Shown piece after piece: positions 1 through 8,374 of a DNA stretch of 60,532 bases (position 1 is its first letter; every line of letters begins with the position of its first letter). A model generated the notes under the pieces. It did not search any database and was not told the origin of the DNA. It saw only the letters and a program-made list of their open reading frames with translations. The DNA comes from JBJXGE01 sp046154185 (GTDB lineage Bacteria; Planctomycetota; UBA8108; UBA1146; JAJFFE01). The stretch is taken from NCBI GenBank assembly GCA_046154185.1, contig JBJXGE010000025.1, forward strand, positions 1-60,532, in the 5' to 3' direction. A program made the translations under genes and the position numbers.

Positions 1-1116
1 GAGCGTTCCGAGCGGCGAGATGCGGTGGATACGACGACTGGTTACCGCAACGGTTATGGGAAGCCGCGACGCTTGACCATGAGCTGCGGCACGATTGAGC
101 TTCGACGACCTCGGTTGCGAGACCTGGAGGAAAAGTTTGAAAGTCGGCTGCTGCCGCTGTTTGTCAAAAGGACCGAGAAGGTGAACGAGCTCCTGCCCGA
201 GCTTTACTTGCACGGTCTGTCACTCGGAGACTTCGACGTGGCATTGCGGGGATTGCTGGGCGACGACGCGGCGCTCTCCTCTGGCACGGTGGCTCGACTC
301 AAAGACGTGTGGCAGGTCGAGTTCGAAGAGTGGCGCCGGAGGTCGCTCAAGGGTGTTGAAGTTGTGTACCTGTGGGTCGACGGTGTGTACGTGAAGGCCG
401 GTTTGGAAAAAGATAAAGCAGCTTTGCTTGTGGCCATCGCCGGACTAGCCGACGGACGCAAGGAAATCGTGGCTTTGCGGCCCGGGCAGCGAGAGTCTGC
501 TAGTGCGTGGTCCGACTTGCTGCGGGATCTCAGAGACCGAGGAATGAACGCACCGAGCGCAGTCATCGGCGATGGTCACCTCGGAATCTGGGCAGCGCTG
601 ACGAACGTGTACCCGACGAGCCGCGAGCAACGATGCTGGAACCACCGCATGGTCAACGTGCTCGACAAGATTTCAAAGAAATACCAGCAACAGGGCAAGA
701 CGTTGCTGCGTGAGATTCCGTACGCTGAGAGCGAGTCAAAGGCCGAGCAAGCAAAGCGACGATTCCAACAGTGGTGCAAGGACCACGACTTCGATGAGGC
801 CAGCAAGCTCATCGATAAGGACTGGCACCGAATGATCGCCTTCTACGGCTTTCCAAAGGATCACTGGACTCATCTCAGGACAACCAATGTCATCGAGTCC
901 CCATTCGCCGCGCTGCGACTACGGACCGATGCTGCGAAGCGCTTCAAGAAAGTGACGAACGCGACGGCCGTCATCTTCAAGTGCTTGCTCGTGGCGCAGA
1001 AGAATTTCCGCCGGCTCAATGGACAGGATTTCCTGAGGGAAGTCTTCGACGGTGTAGCATTCAAGGATGGAGAACGGGCTCAAGAAACGAAGTCGAAAAA
1101 GAAGGTCTCCGCCTGA
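1..1116 (+). CDS. IS256-family (mutator type) transposase, 5' end outside the window
   Basis: This is a DDE transposase of the IS256 family, which moves its own insertion sequence by a circular intermediate. The frame is open to base 1 (ERSERRDA runs straight into the GTG at 25), so the true start is left of the window; GTG at 25 is only the first internal start codon. The family hallmark G-Y-R-N-G-Y near the visible N-terminus is followed by T-I-E-L-R-R-P-R-L-R. The catalytic residues are visible: D in WVDGVYVK, D in IGDGHLGIWAAL, and E in TNVIESPFAALRLRT. Conserved C-terminal parts are present and there is no internal stop, so the protein could be active if the missing N-terminus is intact. 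It sits beside a group II intron, forming a mobile-element patch. Confidence 0.93.
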   Translation, partial: ERSERRDAVDTTTGYRNGYGKPRRLTMSCGTIELRRPRLRDLEEKFESRLLPLFVKRTEKVNELLPELYLHGLSLGDFDVALRGLLGDDAALSSGTVARLKDVWQVEFEEWRRRSLKGVEVVYLWVDGVYVKAGLEKDKAALLVAIAGLADGRKEIVALRPGQRESASAWSDLLRDLRDRGMNAPSAVIGDGHLGIWAALTNVYPTSREQRCWNHRMVNVLDKISKKYQQQGKTLLREIPYAESESKAEQAKRRFQQWCKDHDFDEASKLIDKDWHRMIAFYGFPKDHWTHLRTTNVIESPFAALRLRTDAAKRFKKVTNATAVIFKCLLVAQKNFRRLNGQDFLREVFDGVAFKDGERAQETKSKKKVSA

Positions 1117-1120
1117 TGGC

Positions 1121-1146
1121 TTTTACACACTTCTTGACATGACCTC
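1121..1146. repeat. Right terminal inverted repeat of the IS256-family element
   Basis: Just downstream of the transposase stop lies TTTTACACACTTCTTGACAT followed by GACCTC. Read inward from the outer end this is GAGGTCATGTCAAGAAGTGT and then GTAAAA, which has the TGTGTAAAA core typical of IS256-family ends. The left end is outside the window, so the pairing cannot be verified here. Confidence 0.6.
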
Positions 1147-1490
1147 ACGGGCAGGCGGGCTAGCCCGTCATGTTAGAAGTCGTTTGCGTCAACCATACCG
1201 CAGGTGACTGGACTCGAACCGGTCGTGCTTGTCGACGTGAACAGAGAGCATACGGCCTTGAGCTCGAATCACGGCGTCCGCCGGCGAATATCGGCCGAAT
1301 CCGCGTTAACACGGAAGACGTGCACTCTGCTGAGCGATTCTGCCTCGTCGGTTTCTGCACAATCTGCTGCGGATGAGTTCTTGGACAGGACGAGTTACCG
1401 TCGAACGCACTCCGACCCCAGATTTCCGCACACTCCGCCGCAGATGAGTTTTTGGACAGGACGGGCGAGTACTCGCGGATAATGCGTCGA
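1147..1490. other. Non-coding stretch between IS end and intron, with two 36-bp direct repeats
   Basis: I see no convincing gene here. It starts with a short palindrome (ACGGGCaggcgggctaGCCCGT) at the IS junction. Two direct repeats, 1357-1392 and 1428-1463, match at about 31 of 36 bases and share GATGAGTTYTTGGACAGGACG, with starts 71 bp apart. They look like ends or fragments of another mobile element rather than coding sequence. A GGTTCGAGTCC-like string on the minus strand near 1210 resembles a tRNA T-arm, but no acceptor stem or anticodon arm can be folded around it. Confidence 0.45.
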
Positions 1491-1611
1491 GTAGGGTCGA
1501 GGACTGGCGCGGTGATCTCGTAGGTCTCGGCTCCGTCTGTATCCACCCTTTCGGGCATGACGTGCCCTAATGAGCTCCGACCGTGATCCCGAGTTCCAGT
1601 CCCCGCCGCAT

Positions 1612-1646
1612 CAAACGCAGCGTGCAGATTTCCCGCACTACGCTTT
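1612..1646 (-). ncRNA. Group II intron domain V
   Basis: The minus strand reads AAGCGUAG-UGCGGGAAAUCUGCA-CG-CUGCGUUU. The outer eight bases pair completely with CUGCGUUU (including G-U pairs). A two-base CG bulge follows on the 3' side, and an inner stem is capped by a GAAA-type loop. The AGC catalytic triad is in its expected place near the 5' end. This is the roughly 34-nt active-site hairpin of group II introns, 32 nt beyond the reverse transcriptase stop, and is the strongest single proof of the intron. Confidence 0.85.
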
Positions 1647-1677
1647 CCTGACGACTTCGTCGCATCGCTAATGAGAC

Positions 1678-2953
1678 CTATCGGTTGGGGACGCTGTCGT
1701 GTTCGGGCAGCCGCACCAGTCGGTAGTCACTGAAGACTCCGAGCGTTGCGTGGTGGAGCCAATCACTACTCCACCTCTTCCAACCGAAACCCTGTCGCCC
1801 TCGTGAACGCATGAGGTGTCGTCGGACTTTTCTTTCCATCCAGTAGCGACCGTACGAGAAGCACTCAGCGGATTCACCGACTCGGAAGTAGTTCACCCAA
1901 CCCCGCAGGATCGGGTTCGCCTGGGACACGACTCGTGAAACGGGCTGTGACGCGTGGCGACGAAACAACTCTTTAAGTCGGAGCAGCAGGCCAGTGCGTG
2001 CTTTCCCGCGCGGGGTCGCACGCACCCCCCACCTTCGTCGAAAGGTCTGTACCCTTCGAAAGTCAAAACCCAAGAAGGAGAAGGTCTCTCCTCTTGCGAG
2101 ATCGACAGTCCGGGAATTCTCTTCGTTGATCTGGACTTCCAGTTTTTCCAATTCTTCCCGCAAGCGTCTCGGAATCGCCTCCATCAGCCAATCGCAAGCC
2201 GGATGACTCCCGACGAGAACGACGAGGTCGTCCGCAAAGCGCGCGTATTCTACGTTGGGGTACTCGCCCCGCCGCGTGACTTCCTTTGCTCGCTCCAGCA
2301 TCCGATCTAGGTCGTTCAGATACAAGTTGGCGAGCATTGGCGAGATTACGCCTCCTTGCGGCACTCCCAGTTTGCCGCTGGCTTTCAGGATGAGTTTGAG
2401 CAGCCGTAGTACGTCGTCATCGTTCACGCGAATGGCTACCTTGCGGAGCACAATCGAGTGACTCACCGACGCGGGTCAGCCGGCGGACCACAGCCTTCTT
2501 GACCCTCGCGACCGCTTGGTGCGCGGTTCGCTTCGGGCGATATCCGTACGACCCATCTTGAGAGTCCGCTTCGAAAATCGGCTCTAAGATGAGCTTGAGC
2601 GCACCTTGCACAACCCGATCGCGAATAGTCGGAATCCCGAGCGTGCGGACCTTGCCGCCAGCCTTCGGGATTTCCTTCTTCCGGTTCGGGAGCGGTCGGT
2701 ACGTGCCGGTGACCAATTCGTTCCGCAGCTCTGTCAAGAACGTCACCACCCCCACCGACTCGATGACCGCGAACGTGACGCCGTCCACTCCGGGAGCGCC
2801 GCCATTCCGCTGTGCCATCTGGTAGGCTTCGTGCAGTGTCTCGTACTTGCAGACGTGGACGAACAGTCCCCAGAAACGCCAGGCCGGTTCGGCCTTCGCT
2901 TTGTGGTAGATCCTCCGTCTCAGCTCCTGCAAATCGATGGACGTCTTTGTCAT
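1678..2953 (-). pseudogene. ltrA: Group II intron reverse transcriptase/maturase (LtrA-like), broken by an internal deletion
   Basis: The N-terminal part (2953 to about 2480) has RT-0/RT-1 features: APGVDGVTF, YRPLPNRKKEIPK, RTLGIPTIRDRVVQ, YGYRPKRTAHQAV. A second frame, ending at 1678, carries the rest: GVPQGGVISPMLANLYLNDLD, the polymerase motif RFADDLVVLV, SFLGFDFRR, and the maturase domain with ILRGWVNYFR. The junction near 2465-2485 joins RRLTRV directly to SHSIVLRK in another frame. In intact relatives a block of about 15 residues containing the first catalytic Asp (D-V-D-L ... Y-F-D) lies between these, so roughly 40-50 bp are missing. The protein should be inactive. Confidence 0.85.
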
Positions 2954-3569
2954 CTCGTCCTTGCCTTGCCTATGACGAAGAAATTGCCGTCAGCAGGGCC
3001 CCTTCGCTCCGCTGGAGTTACCCAGCTTCATCGCTACTGCGGACCCATCCGCCACCCTCTCGGCACCTCGCCACTTCCCGGTGTGTCGGTTATAGGCTCA
3101 GCCTGCTCCGAGTATTTCGAATCGGGCCGAGGAGGGCTTCTCCAGTTGCTTCGCATGTCCTTGCTAACGTGCCGCGGCTATTTCCCCGCCGGAGTGAGTT
3201 TTCGCCTCAGCCAGAGTGCGATCGCTCATGCTGCCTCTGCCGCGACATTGAGGGCTCGGCCTCCGGTTCGCCTGCCTTTCGAGGTCACTTCGCGTTCACT
3301 TTCGTTGCGGCCCGTTGACTCGCTCACCATTCCAAGAATGGCTTTGTCGATGGGCTTCAGCCGATCGGTCTCCCTTACGGCTGCCATCCAAGCTACAAGG
3401 GTCTGGCTCCTTCCTTGGCAGGACTGACTCCTGCCGAACATGCTTGCCTTACCTGTACGCACAATGTCGTGACAAACAGCAGGCCTAAGTTCAGCCGCCG
3501 GGTGTGTTCCGTAGGAATCGAAGCAGCGTCCGCTGGCGCGTGGCGAATCCAATCGACCGCGGTCGTCAC

Positions 3570-4556
3570 TCAGCGACCGCTCGCCGCAAACCGCAACGTG
3601 CGGCTCCCGGCCACGAGCTGATTCACGTCGAATGACCACTCCTTGCCCGGCCAGTGATACTCGGCCAGGCCGCGCGCCGGGCGATAGACCGCCGTGTACA
3701 AAGTACCAAAGCCGCGCGCGTACGACGCGCTGCGAATTGGCGCGCTGAGAAACACGGGAATGAGATCCTCGACACTCAACGGTTGCGGCGCGGCGCTCAC
3801 CAGTTTTTCGAGGTGACAGCGGCGCTCGACCGTCGCCGTCGCCGCGGCGTGCTCTGGCCACTCGACGCGTAGCTGATGATTGGTCGCAATCATCTCGCGC
3901 GTGAAATGCGGCGACCGATCGGGTGACAAGTATGCGGTCACGTGCTCGCCCCGGCGATCGAGCACGGTGATCGTGTACGACATGTGGCTCGGCGACTTCC
4001 GCAGCAACGCTTCGGCGTCGCGCGTGCGCGTGCAGTTCTCGAGCAAATTGCGCAGGATAAGCGGCGCACCAAAACCATCACCCGTCACGCGGCGGCCGCC
4101 GAACGCGAGTGCCACGCAAACGCCCGCTTCATTGATCCCGTCGAGAACTCCCCACAAGCAGTCGCTCATCGCGAGCACGCGCTGACCCGTCCAAGAACTG
4201 CCGAGCAGCACCGCCTCCCAGAGTTGCGGATGGTAGTCGTAATTGCGAATCAATATCGGTTCATCGCCCAAGTGCACGAGCTGCGAGCAACCGGCGAGAA
4301 ACGCGGGCGGGTTGTACAGACTCAAAAAGCGCGCCTCGATGTCGCCGCCGCCCGCGAGTTCGACGAGTCCCTCGTAGGTGCGCCGCAGCTTTGGCATCGC
4401 GCGACGCAGGTTCGATCGACAGTCGAGAAAAGTCGGTCGCGCCGCTTCTCCTTCGCGCAAATACCACGAGCGATAACCGGGCCACATCCGATCGAAGAGC
4501 GCTTGCCACGCTTCGCCCGCGTCGGGTTCGATAATCGCTTCCAAACGGCGCTGCAA
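3570..4556 (-). CDS. C45-family autoproteolytic acyltransferase/hydrolase (Ntn fold)
   Basis: The 328-residue product resembles the peptidase C45 / acyl-CoA:6-APA acyltransferase-like group of N-terminal nucleophile hydrolases, which mature by self-cleavage in front of a Cys and then act on amide bonds. The probable nucleophile is Cys90 in FLAGCSQLV. Next come NYDYHPQLWEAVLL, LWGVLDGINEAGVCVALAFGG and APLILRNLLENC, all typical for the family. The start is TTG at 4556: an in-frame TAG at 4560-4562 rules out anything longer, and AGGTGAG overlapping the upstream stop is the likely ribosome site. It follows the nitrilase-family gene by 11 bases, so both are probably co-transcribed and may handle related amides. 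The substrate cannot be read from sequence. Confidence 0.8.
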   Translation of the reverse strand: MQRRLEAIIEPDAGEAWQALFDRMWPGYRSWYLREGEAARPTFLDCRSNLRRAMPKLRRTYEGLVELAGGGDIEARFLSLYNPPAFLAGCSQLVHLGDEPILIRNYDYHPQLWEAVLLGSSWTGQRVLAMSDCLWGVLDGINEAGVCVALAFGGRRVTGDGFGAPLILRNLLENCTRTRDAEALLRKSPSHMSYTITVLDRRGEHVTAYLSPDRSPHFTREMIATNHQLRVEWPEHAAATATVERRCHLEKLVSAAPQPLSVEDLIPVFLSAPIRSASYARGFGTLYTAVYRPARGLAEYHWPGKEWSFDVNQLVAGSRTLRFAASGR

Positions 4557-4567
4557 CGGCTACTCGC

Positions 4568-5464
4568 TCACCTATCGCCGCCGTGCGATTCGGAAATTCG
4601 CCCCGAACCAGTCGGCTTTTGCGGCACGGCGAGCTCGCCGAGTTTTGCCAACGATTCGAATCCCGGCGCGCCGTGGCGATAAACAGAGAAGTCGACCATG
4701 CGATCGCGAAAACTCTTGAGCGGTTGACCGAGGCCGTGCAAGCCGACTTTGCGCGCGCGGCGCACGCGCTCGAGATCGGCTTCGAACGGCAGCAGTTCTT
4801 CGCCACTGCCGGCCGTGTACAGCACCGAGCCATTCGGACCGACGAGAATCGAACGGCCGTAGCCGCCGCCGCCGACGCCGTTGATGTCCACGAAGTAACA
4901 CTGGTTGATGGCGGCGCTCGCGCGCGCGATGGCCAACTCGACATCGCGATCGAGCGTGTTTGTCATCGTCGGATGCAAAATCACTTCGGCGCCCATCGCC
5001 GCGAGTGTGCGCGTCGTCTCGGGAAACCACATGTCATAACAAATCGACACACCGAAACGACCGACCTGCGGCACGTCGAACGTCAAGAACTCGGTGCCGG
5101 CTTCGACGTCGGCCTCATACGGTCGAAACGGAAACATCTTGCGATAACGGCCGACGACCTTGCCGGCGGGATCGATCACGATCGCGGTGTTGAACAGCTG
5201 CTCGCCACGGCGTTCGAAGATCGAGCCCGGCAGTAACCACACACCATGCTTGGAAGCCATCTCTTGGAAAATTTGCTCGGTCGGACCGGGGAGCGGATGC
5301 GCATGCACGGGGTTCGGTCCGAACGCGCACAACTCGCTAAAGACGACCATCTGCACCCATGGAAAACGGTGCATGAGCTCTGCGAGTCGCGCTCGCATGG
5401 CGCTCAGATTTTCTTTGTCGGTCGAGACATGCATCTGCACGCCGGCGATGGCGATCGGCATCAT
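4568..5464 (-). CDS. Carbon-nitrogen hydrolase (nitrilase superfamily)
   Basis: This is a 298-aa cytoplasmic amidase of the nitrilase superfamily, which hydrolyses non-peptide C-N bonds. The catalytic triad is visible: Glu44 in VVFSELCAFGP, Lys109 in RYRKMFPFRP, and Cys142 in GVSICYDMWFPE. Length is normal for the family. There is no signal peptide. It heads a two-gene operon with the C45 hydrolase just downstream and diverges from the succinate dehydrogenase operon across about 270 bp, which presumably holds both promoters. The C-terminus (GFESLAKLGELAVPQKPTG) is not diagnostic of a subfamily, so no specific substrate is claimed. Confidence 0.9.
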   Translation of the reverse strand: MMPIAIAGVQMHVSTDKENLSAMRARLAELMHRFPWVQMVVFSELCAFGPNPVHAHPLPGPTEQIFQEMASKHGVWLLPGSIFERRGEQLFNTAIVIDPAGKVVGRYRKMFPFRPYEADVEAGTEFLTFDVPQVGRFGVSICYDMWFPETTRTLAAMGAEVILHPTMTNTLDRDVELAIARASAAINQCYFVDINGVGGGGYGRSILVGPNGSVLYTAGSGEELLPFEADLERVRRARKVGLHGLGQPLKSFRDRMVDFSVYRHGAPGFESLAKLGELAVPQKPTGSGRISESHGGDR

Positions 5465-5738
5465 GGCGAAGCACTCTCTAGAAACTTGCGCGCGAAAAGC
5501 ACAGACCCAGCCAAACCGGCGTGGGCCGGAAGGGCCACAAAGTTACCCGGCCGCGCGGTGGATGTCTTGGCCAACACGCGCCGATTTCGCGAAGCGCAAC
5601 GTAAAAAAGCGACGCTGCGCGGCGCCACCGGCGACGTTGCAAACGCGCTAGCGGCTGGCTACTCTCTGCGGTCTTCATCGGCCCGCGCTTGGGGTTCCCG
5701 CAACAGCCGGCTGTTTCCGCTGCCCTTCCTGGTGAGGA

Positions 5739-6542
5739 ATGCGCTTGAACACCTTAACCCAATCTCTCAAACAACGCGGCTTTGCCGCGACCGCGCGGCG
5801 CGACAAATGGTGGTTGCAACCGCTCGCGACGTTTCTCGGCTTCTCGACTTTCATCTTTTACTCGACATGGGCTGCGCTCCAAAACGCGCACTATCATCTC
5901 GGCAATTACTTGTCGCCGTTTTATTCGCCGGAGATCTTCGGCACCTCACCGCACGCCTGGTTTCCGCCGCCTGAGTGGTGGCCGAGCTTGATTCCGTTCT
6001 CACCAGCGATCTTCATTTTGTGGGCGCCCGGCGGTTTTCGGTTCACGTGCTACTACTATCGCGGCGCGTATTACAAAGCGTTTTGGGGCGATCCGCCGGG
6101 ATGCGCGGTCGGCGAGTTGCGGAAGCAGTATCTCGGCGAGCAATCACTGCCGCTGATCCTGCAAAACATCCACCGCTACTTTCTGTACGTGGCGCTCGTC
6201 GTCATCGCGTTTCTTGCGCACGACGCTTGGAAGGCGATGTGGTTTCAAAATGCGGATGGCACGGAGAGCTTCGGCGTCGGCATCGGCACTTTGGTGCTGA
6301 CGCTCAATGTCGTGCTGCTCTCCGGTTACACATTCGGCTGCCACTCGCTGCGACACTTGATCGGCGGCGTGCTCGACCGCATGTCGGCGGCGCCGCTTCG
6401 CAAGAGTTGCTACAGTTGCGTCAGTAGTTTCAACCGGGCGCACGCGCAGTGGGCATGGTTCAGCTTGTTTTGGGTCGGATTCACGGATGTCTACGTGCGC
6501 CTGTGCTCGATGGGCTATTGGACCGACTGGAGGCTCTTCTAA
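5739..6542 (+). CDS. sdhC: Succinate dehydrogenase membrane anchor subunit (single-protein anchor type)
   Basis: This 267-aa integral membrane protein has about five hydrophobic segments (LATFLGFSTFIFYSTWAAL, IFILWAPGG, YFLYVALVVIAFLAHDAW, GTLVLTLNVVLLSGYTFG, WAWFSLFWVGFTDVYVRL) with several His residues able to bind haem (near H132 and in GCHSLRHL). It resembles the anchor of the mycobacterial Sdh1-type complex and is not a short SdhC plus SdhD pair. Start ATG at 5739 is preceded by GGTGAGGA. It is followed after two bases by the flavoprotein gene and then by the iron-sulphur subunit, so the assignment rests on context as well as topology. The complex oxidises succinate and passes electrons to the quinone pool. 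Confidence 0.82.
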   Translation: MRLNTLTQSLKQRGFAATARRDKWWLQPLATFLGFSTFIFYSTWAALQNAHYHLGNYLSPFYSPEIFGTSPHAWFPPPEWWPSLIPFSPAIFILWAPGGFRFTCYYYRGAYYKAFWGDPPGCAVGELRKQYLGEQSLPLILQNIHRYFLYVALVVIAFLAHDAWKAMWFQNADGTESFGVGIGTLVLTLNVVLLSGYTFGCHSLRHLIGGVLDRMSAAPLRKSCYSCVSSFNRAHAQWAWFSLFWVGFTDVYVRLCSMGYWTDWRLF

Positions 6543-6544
6543 CG

Positions 6545-8374
6545 ATGGCTGACTATCGCACGCACGAGCACGATGTGATTGTGATTGGAGCCGGCGGCGC
6601 GGGGTTGCGCGCGGCGATCGAGGCCGCGGCGGGCGGCGTGTCGGTGGGGCTCGTGTGCAAGTCGCTCCTCGGCAAGGCGCACACCGTGATGGCGGAAGGC
6701 GGCGTCGCGGCGGCGCTCGCGAACGTCGACGGGCGCGACGGTTGGCAAGTGCATTTCGCCGACACCATGCGCGGCGGCCAGTACGGGAATAACTTCCGCA
6801 TGGCGGAGCTGCATGCGCGCGAGGCGCCCGATCGCGTGCGGGAGCTCGAGGCCTGGGGCGCGCTCTTCGATCGCACGCACGACGGCCGCATTTTGCAGCG
6901 CAACTTCGGCGGCCATCGCTATCCGCGCCTCGCGCACGTCGGCGATCGCACCGGCCTCGAGATGATCCGCACGCTGCAGGATCATGGGATCCACCAAGGC
7001 ATCGAAGTCTATATGGAGCACACGGTCGTGCGGCTCCTCAAGTCGGACGGCCGCGTCGTCGGCGCATTTGGCTACGATCGTGAGCAAGGGCGCTTTCGCG
7101 TGTTCAAGGCGAAGGCGATCGTGCTCGCAACGGGCGGCATCGGACGCGCGTTTAAGATCACGAGCAATAGTTGGGAGTACACGGGCGATGGCCATGCGCT
7201 CGCCTATGACGTGGGCGCCGATCTCATCGACATGGAGTACGTGCAGTTTCACCCGACGGGCATGGTGTGGCCGCCAAGCGTGCGCGGCATCTTGGTGACC
7301 GAAGGCGTGCGCGGCGAGGGCGGCGTGTTGCGGAACAGTCTCGGCAAGCGCTTCATGTTCGATGACATCCCGGAAAACTATCGCAGTCAAACCGCCGACA
7401 ACGAAGAAGAGGGTTGGCGCTACACGCAAGGCGACAAGGAAGCACGCCGGCCGCCCGAGCTCCTCACGCGCGACCACGTCGCGCGGTGCATCAACCGCGA
7501 AGTCAAAGCCGGGCGCGGCAGCCCGCACGGCGGCGTGTATCTCGACATCGCGTGGATCAAAGAGAAGCTCCCGAATGCAGGCGAGCACATCAAGAAGAAG
7601 CTGCCGAGTATGTACCACCAGTTCAAAGAACTGGCGGGCATCGACATCACGACCGAAGCGATGGAGGTCGGACCGACGACACACTATGTGATGGGCGGTG
7701 TGAAGGTCGATGGCGACACGCAGATGTCGGTGGTGCCCGGTCTCTTCGCGGCGGGCGAATGCGCGGGCGGGTTGCACGGCGCGAATAGACTCGGCGGCAA
7801 CTCGCTTTCGGACTTGCTCGTGTTCGGGAAACTCGCCGGCGAGTTCGCGGCGAAGTTCGCGCGCGAGCACGGGGCCGTGGGCATCGACGACAAGCAAGTC
7901 GCCGCCGCGGCGCGCGCGGCGCTCGAGCCTTTCGACCGCTACGCCGAACGCGGCAAGGGCAACGTCGAGAATCCGTATAGCGTGCAGGAAGATCTGCAGG
8001 AGATGATGCAAAAGCTCGTCGGCATTGTGCGTCGCGAAGATGAAATGGCGCAGGCGATAGCCGAACTCGCGAAGCTGCGCGCGCGCGCCGAACGCGCCGG
8101 CATCGCCGGCAATCGCGAGTACAACCCGGGCTGGCACACGGCGCTCGATCTCCCGAATTTGCTGATGGTGTCGGAGGCCATCACGCGCGCGGCGATCCTA
8201 CGGAAGGAAAGTCGCGGCGCGCAATTCCGCGAGGACTTCCCAGAGAAAGATCCGAAGTTCGGAAAAATCACGCAGGTCGTGCGCAAAGCGACGGACGGCA
8301 GCATGCAAGTCCTTTCGGAGCCGGTGCGCGAAATCCCGGCCGAGCTGAAGAAGATCATCGAGGAGCAGAAGTAG
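6545..8374 (+). CDS. sdhA: Succinate dehydrogenase/fumarate reductase flavoprotein subunit
   Basis: The 609-aa product is the FAD-bearing catalytic subunit of complex II. Near the N-terminus are the dinucleotide-binding motif VIGAGGAGLRAAIEAA and the segment KAHTVMAEGGVAAAL, in which the His is the usual site of covalent FAD attachment. Later come VLATGGIGRAFKITSNSWEYTGDG, QFHPTGM, the active-site region RGEGGVLRN, and HGANRLGGNSLSDLLVFG near the C-terminal side. The ATG at 6545 lies two bases after the anchor gene's stop; an in-frame extension upstream exists but would overlap the anchor gene heavily, so I reject it. The sequence is closest in feel to actinobacterial Sdh1 flavoproteins. Confidence 0.96.
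   Translation: MADYRTHEHDVIVIGAGGAGLRAAIEAAAGGVSVGLVCKSLLGKAHTVMAEGGVAAALANVDGRDGWQVHFADTMRGGQYGNNFRMAELHAREAPDRVRELEAWGALFDRTHDGRILQRNFGGHRYPRLAHVGDRTGLEMIRTLQDHGIHQGIEVYMEHTVVRLLKSDGRVVGAFGYDREQGRFRVFKAKAIVLATGGIGRAFKITSNSWEYTGDGHALAYDVGADLIDMEYVQFHPTGMVWPPSVRGILVTEGVRGEGGVLRNSLGKRFMFDDIPENYRSQTADNEEEGWRYTQGDKEARRPPELLTRDHVARCINREVKAGRGSPHGGVYLDIAWIKEKLPNAGEHIKKKLPSMYHQFKELAGIDITTEAMEVGPTTHYVMGGVKVDGDTQMSVVPGLFAAGECAGGLHGANRLGGNSLSDLLVFGKLAGEFAAKFAREHGAVGIDDKQVAAAARAALEPFDRYAERGKGNVENPYSVQEDLQEMMQKLVGIVRREDEMAQAIAELAKLRARAERAGIAGNREYNPGWHTALDLPNLLMVSEAITRAAILRKESRGAQFREDFPEKDPKFGKITQVVRKATDGSMQVLSEPVREIPAELKKIIEEQK

Larger units (their letters stand above)
1491..3462 (-). mobile_element. 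Group II intron (minus strand), ribozyme largely intact
   Basis: On the minus strand the element opens with GTGCGTACAGG at 3462, fitting the GUGYG 5' consensus of group II introns. About 200 nt in there is a domain I block containing GCAACGAAAGTGAACGCGAA and then GTGACCTCGAAAGGC, which I recognise from bacterial group II introns. Then come the intron-encoded reverse transcriptase frame and, after it, domain V. I place the 3' end near 1491 (after CUCGACCCUAC), but it is uncertain by tens of bases. The insertion lies about 100 bp downstream of the stop of the C45 hydrolase gene, so no reading frame is interrupted. The encoded protein is broken, so mobility would need a protein supplied from elsewhere. 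Confidence 0.85.

Noticed and set aside
1196..1275. Possible tRNA on the minus strand (GGTTCGAGTCC, a T-arm-like string)
   Set aside because: The bases around it form only a partial T-stem; no matching acceptor stem, anticodon arm or CCA end could be found in the expected places.
3226..3861. 211-codon open frame on the minus strand spanning the intron 5' end and the end of the C45 gene
   Set aside because: It runs through group II intron domain I and antiparallel/shifted to the C45 coding sequence, is full of Arg/Ser, and has no family features; it is a by-product of GC-rich sequence.
5498..5550. GC-rich word GGGCCGGAAGGGCC in the spacer between nitrilase and sdh genes as another REP copy
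   Set aside because: Only one short match to the repeat set at the right end; too little to call a repeat.
6539..8137. Long open frame of 532 codons opposite sdhA
   Set aside because: It mirrors sdhA exactly in another frame, has the composition typical of antisense frames in GC-rich genes, and no motif; sdhA itself is beyond doubt.
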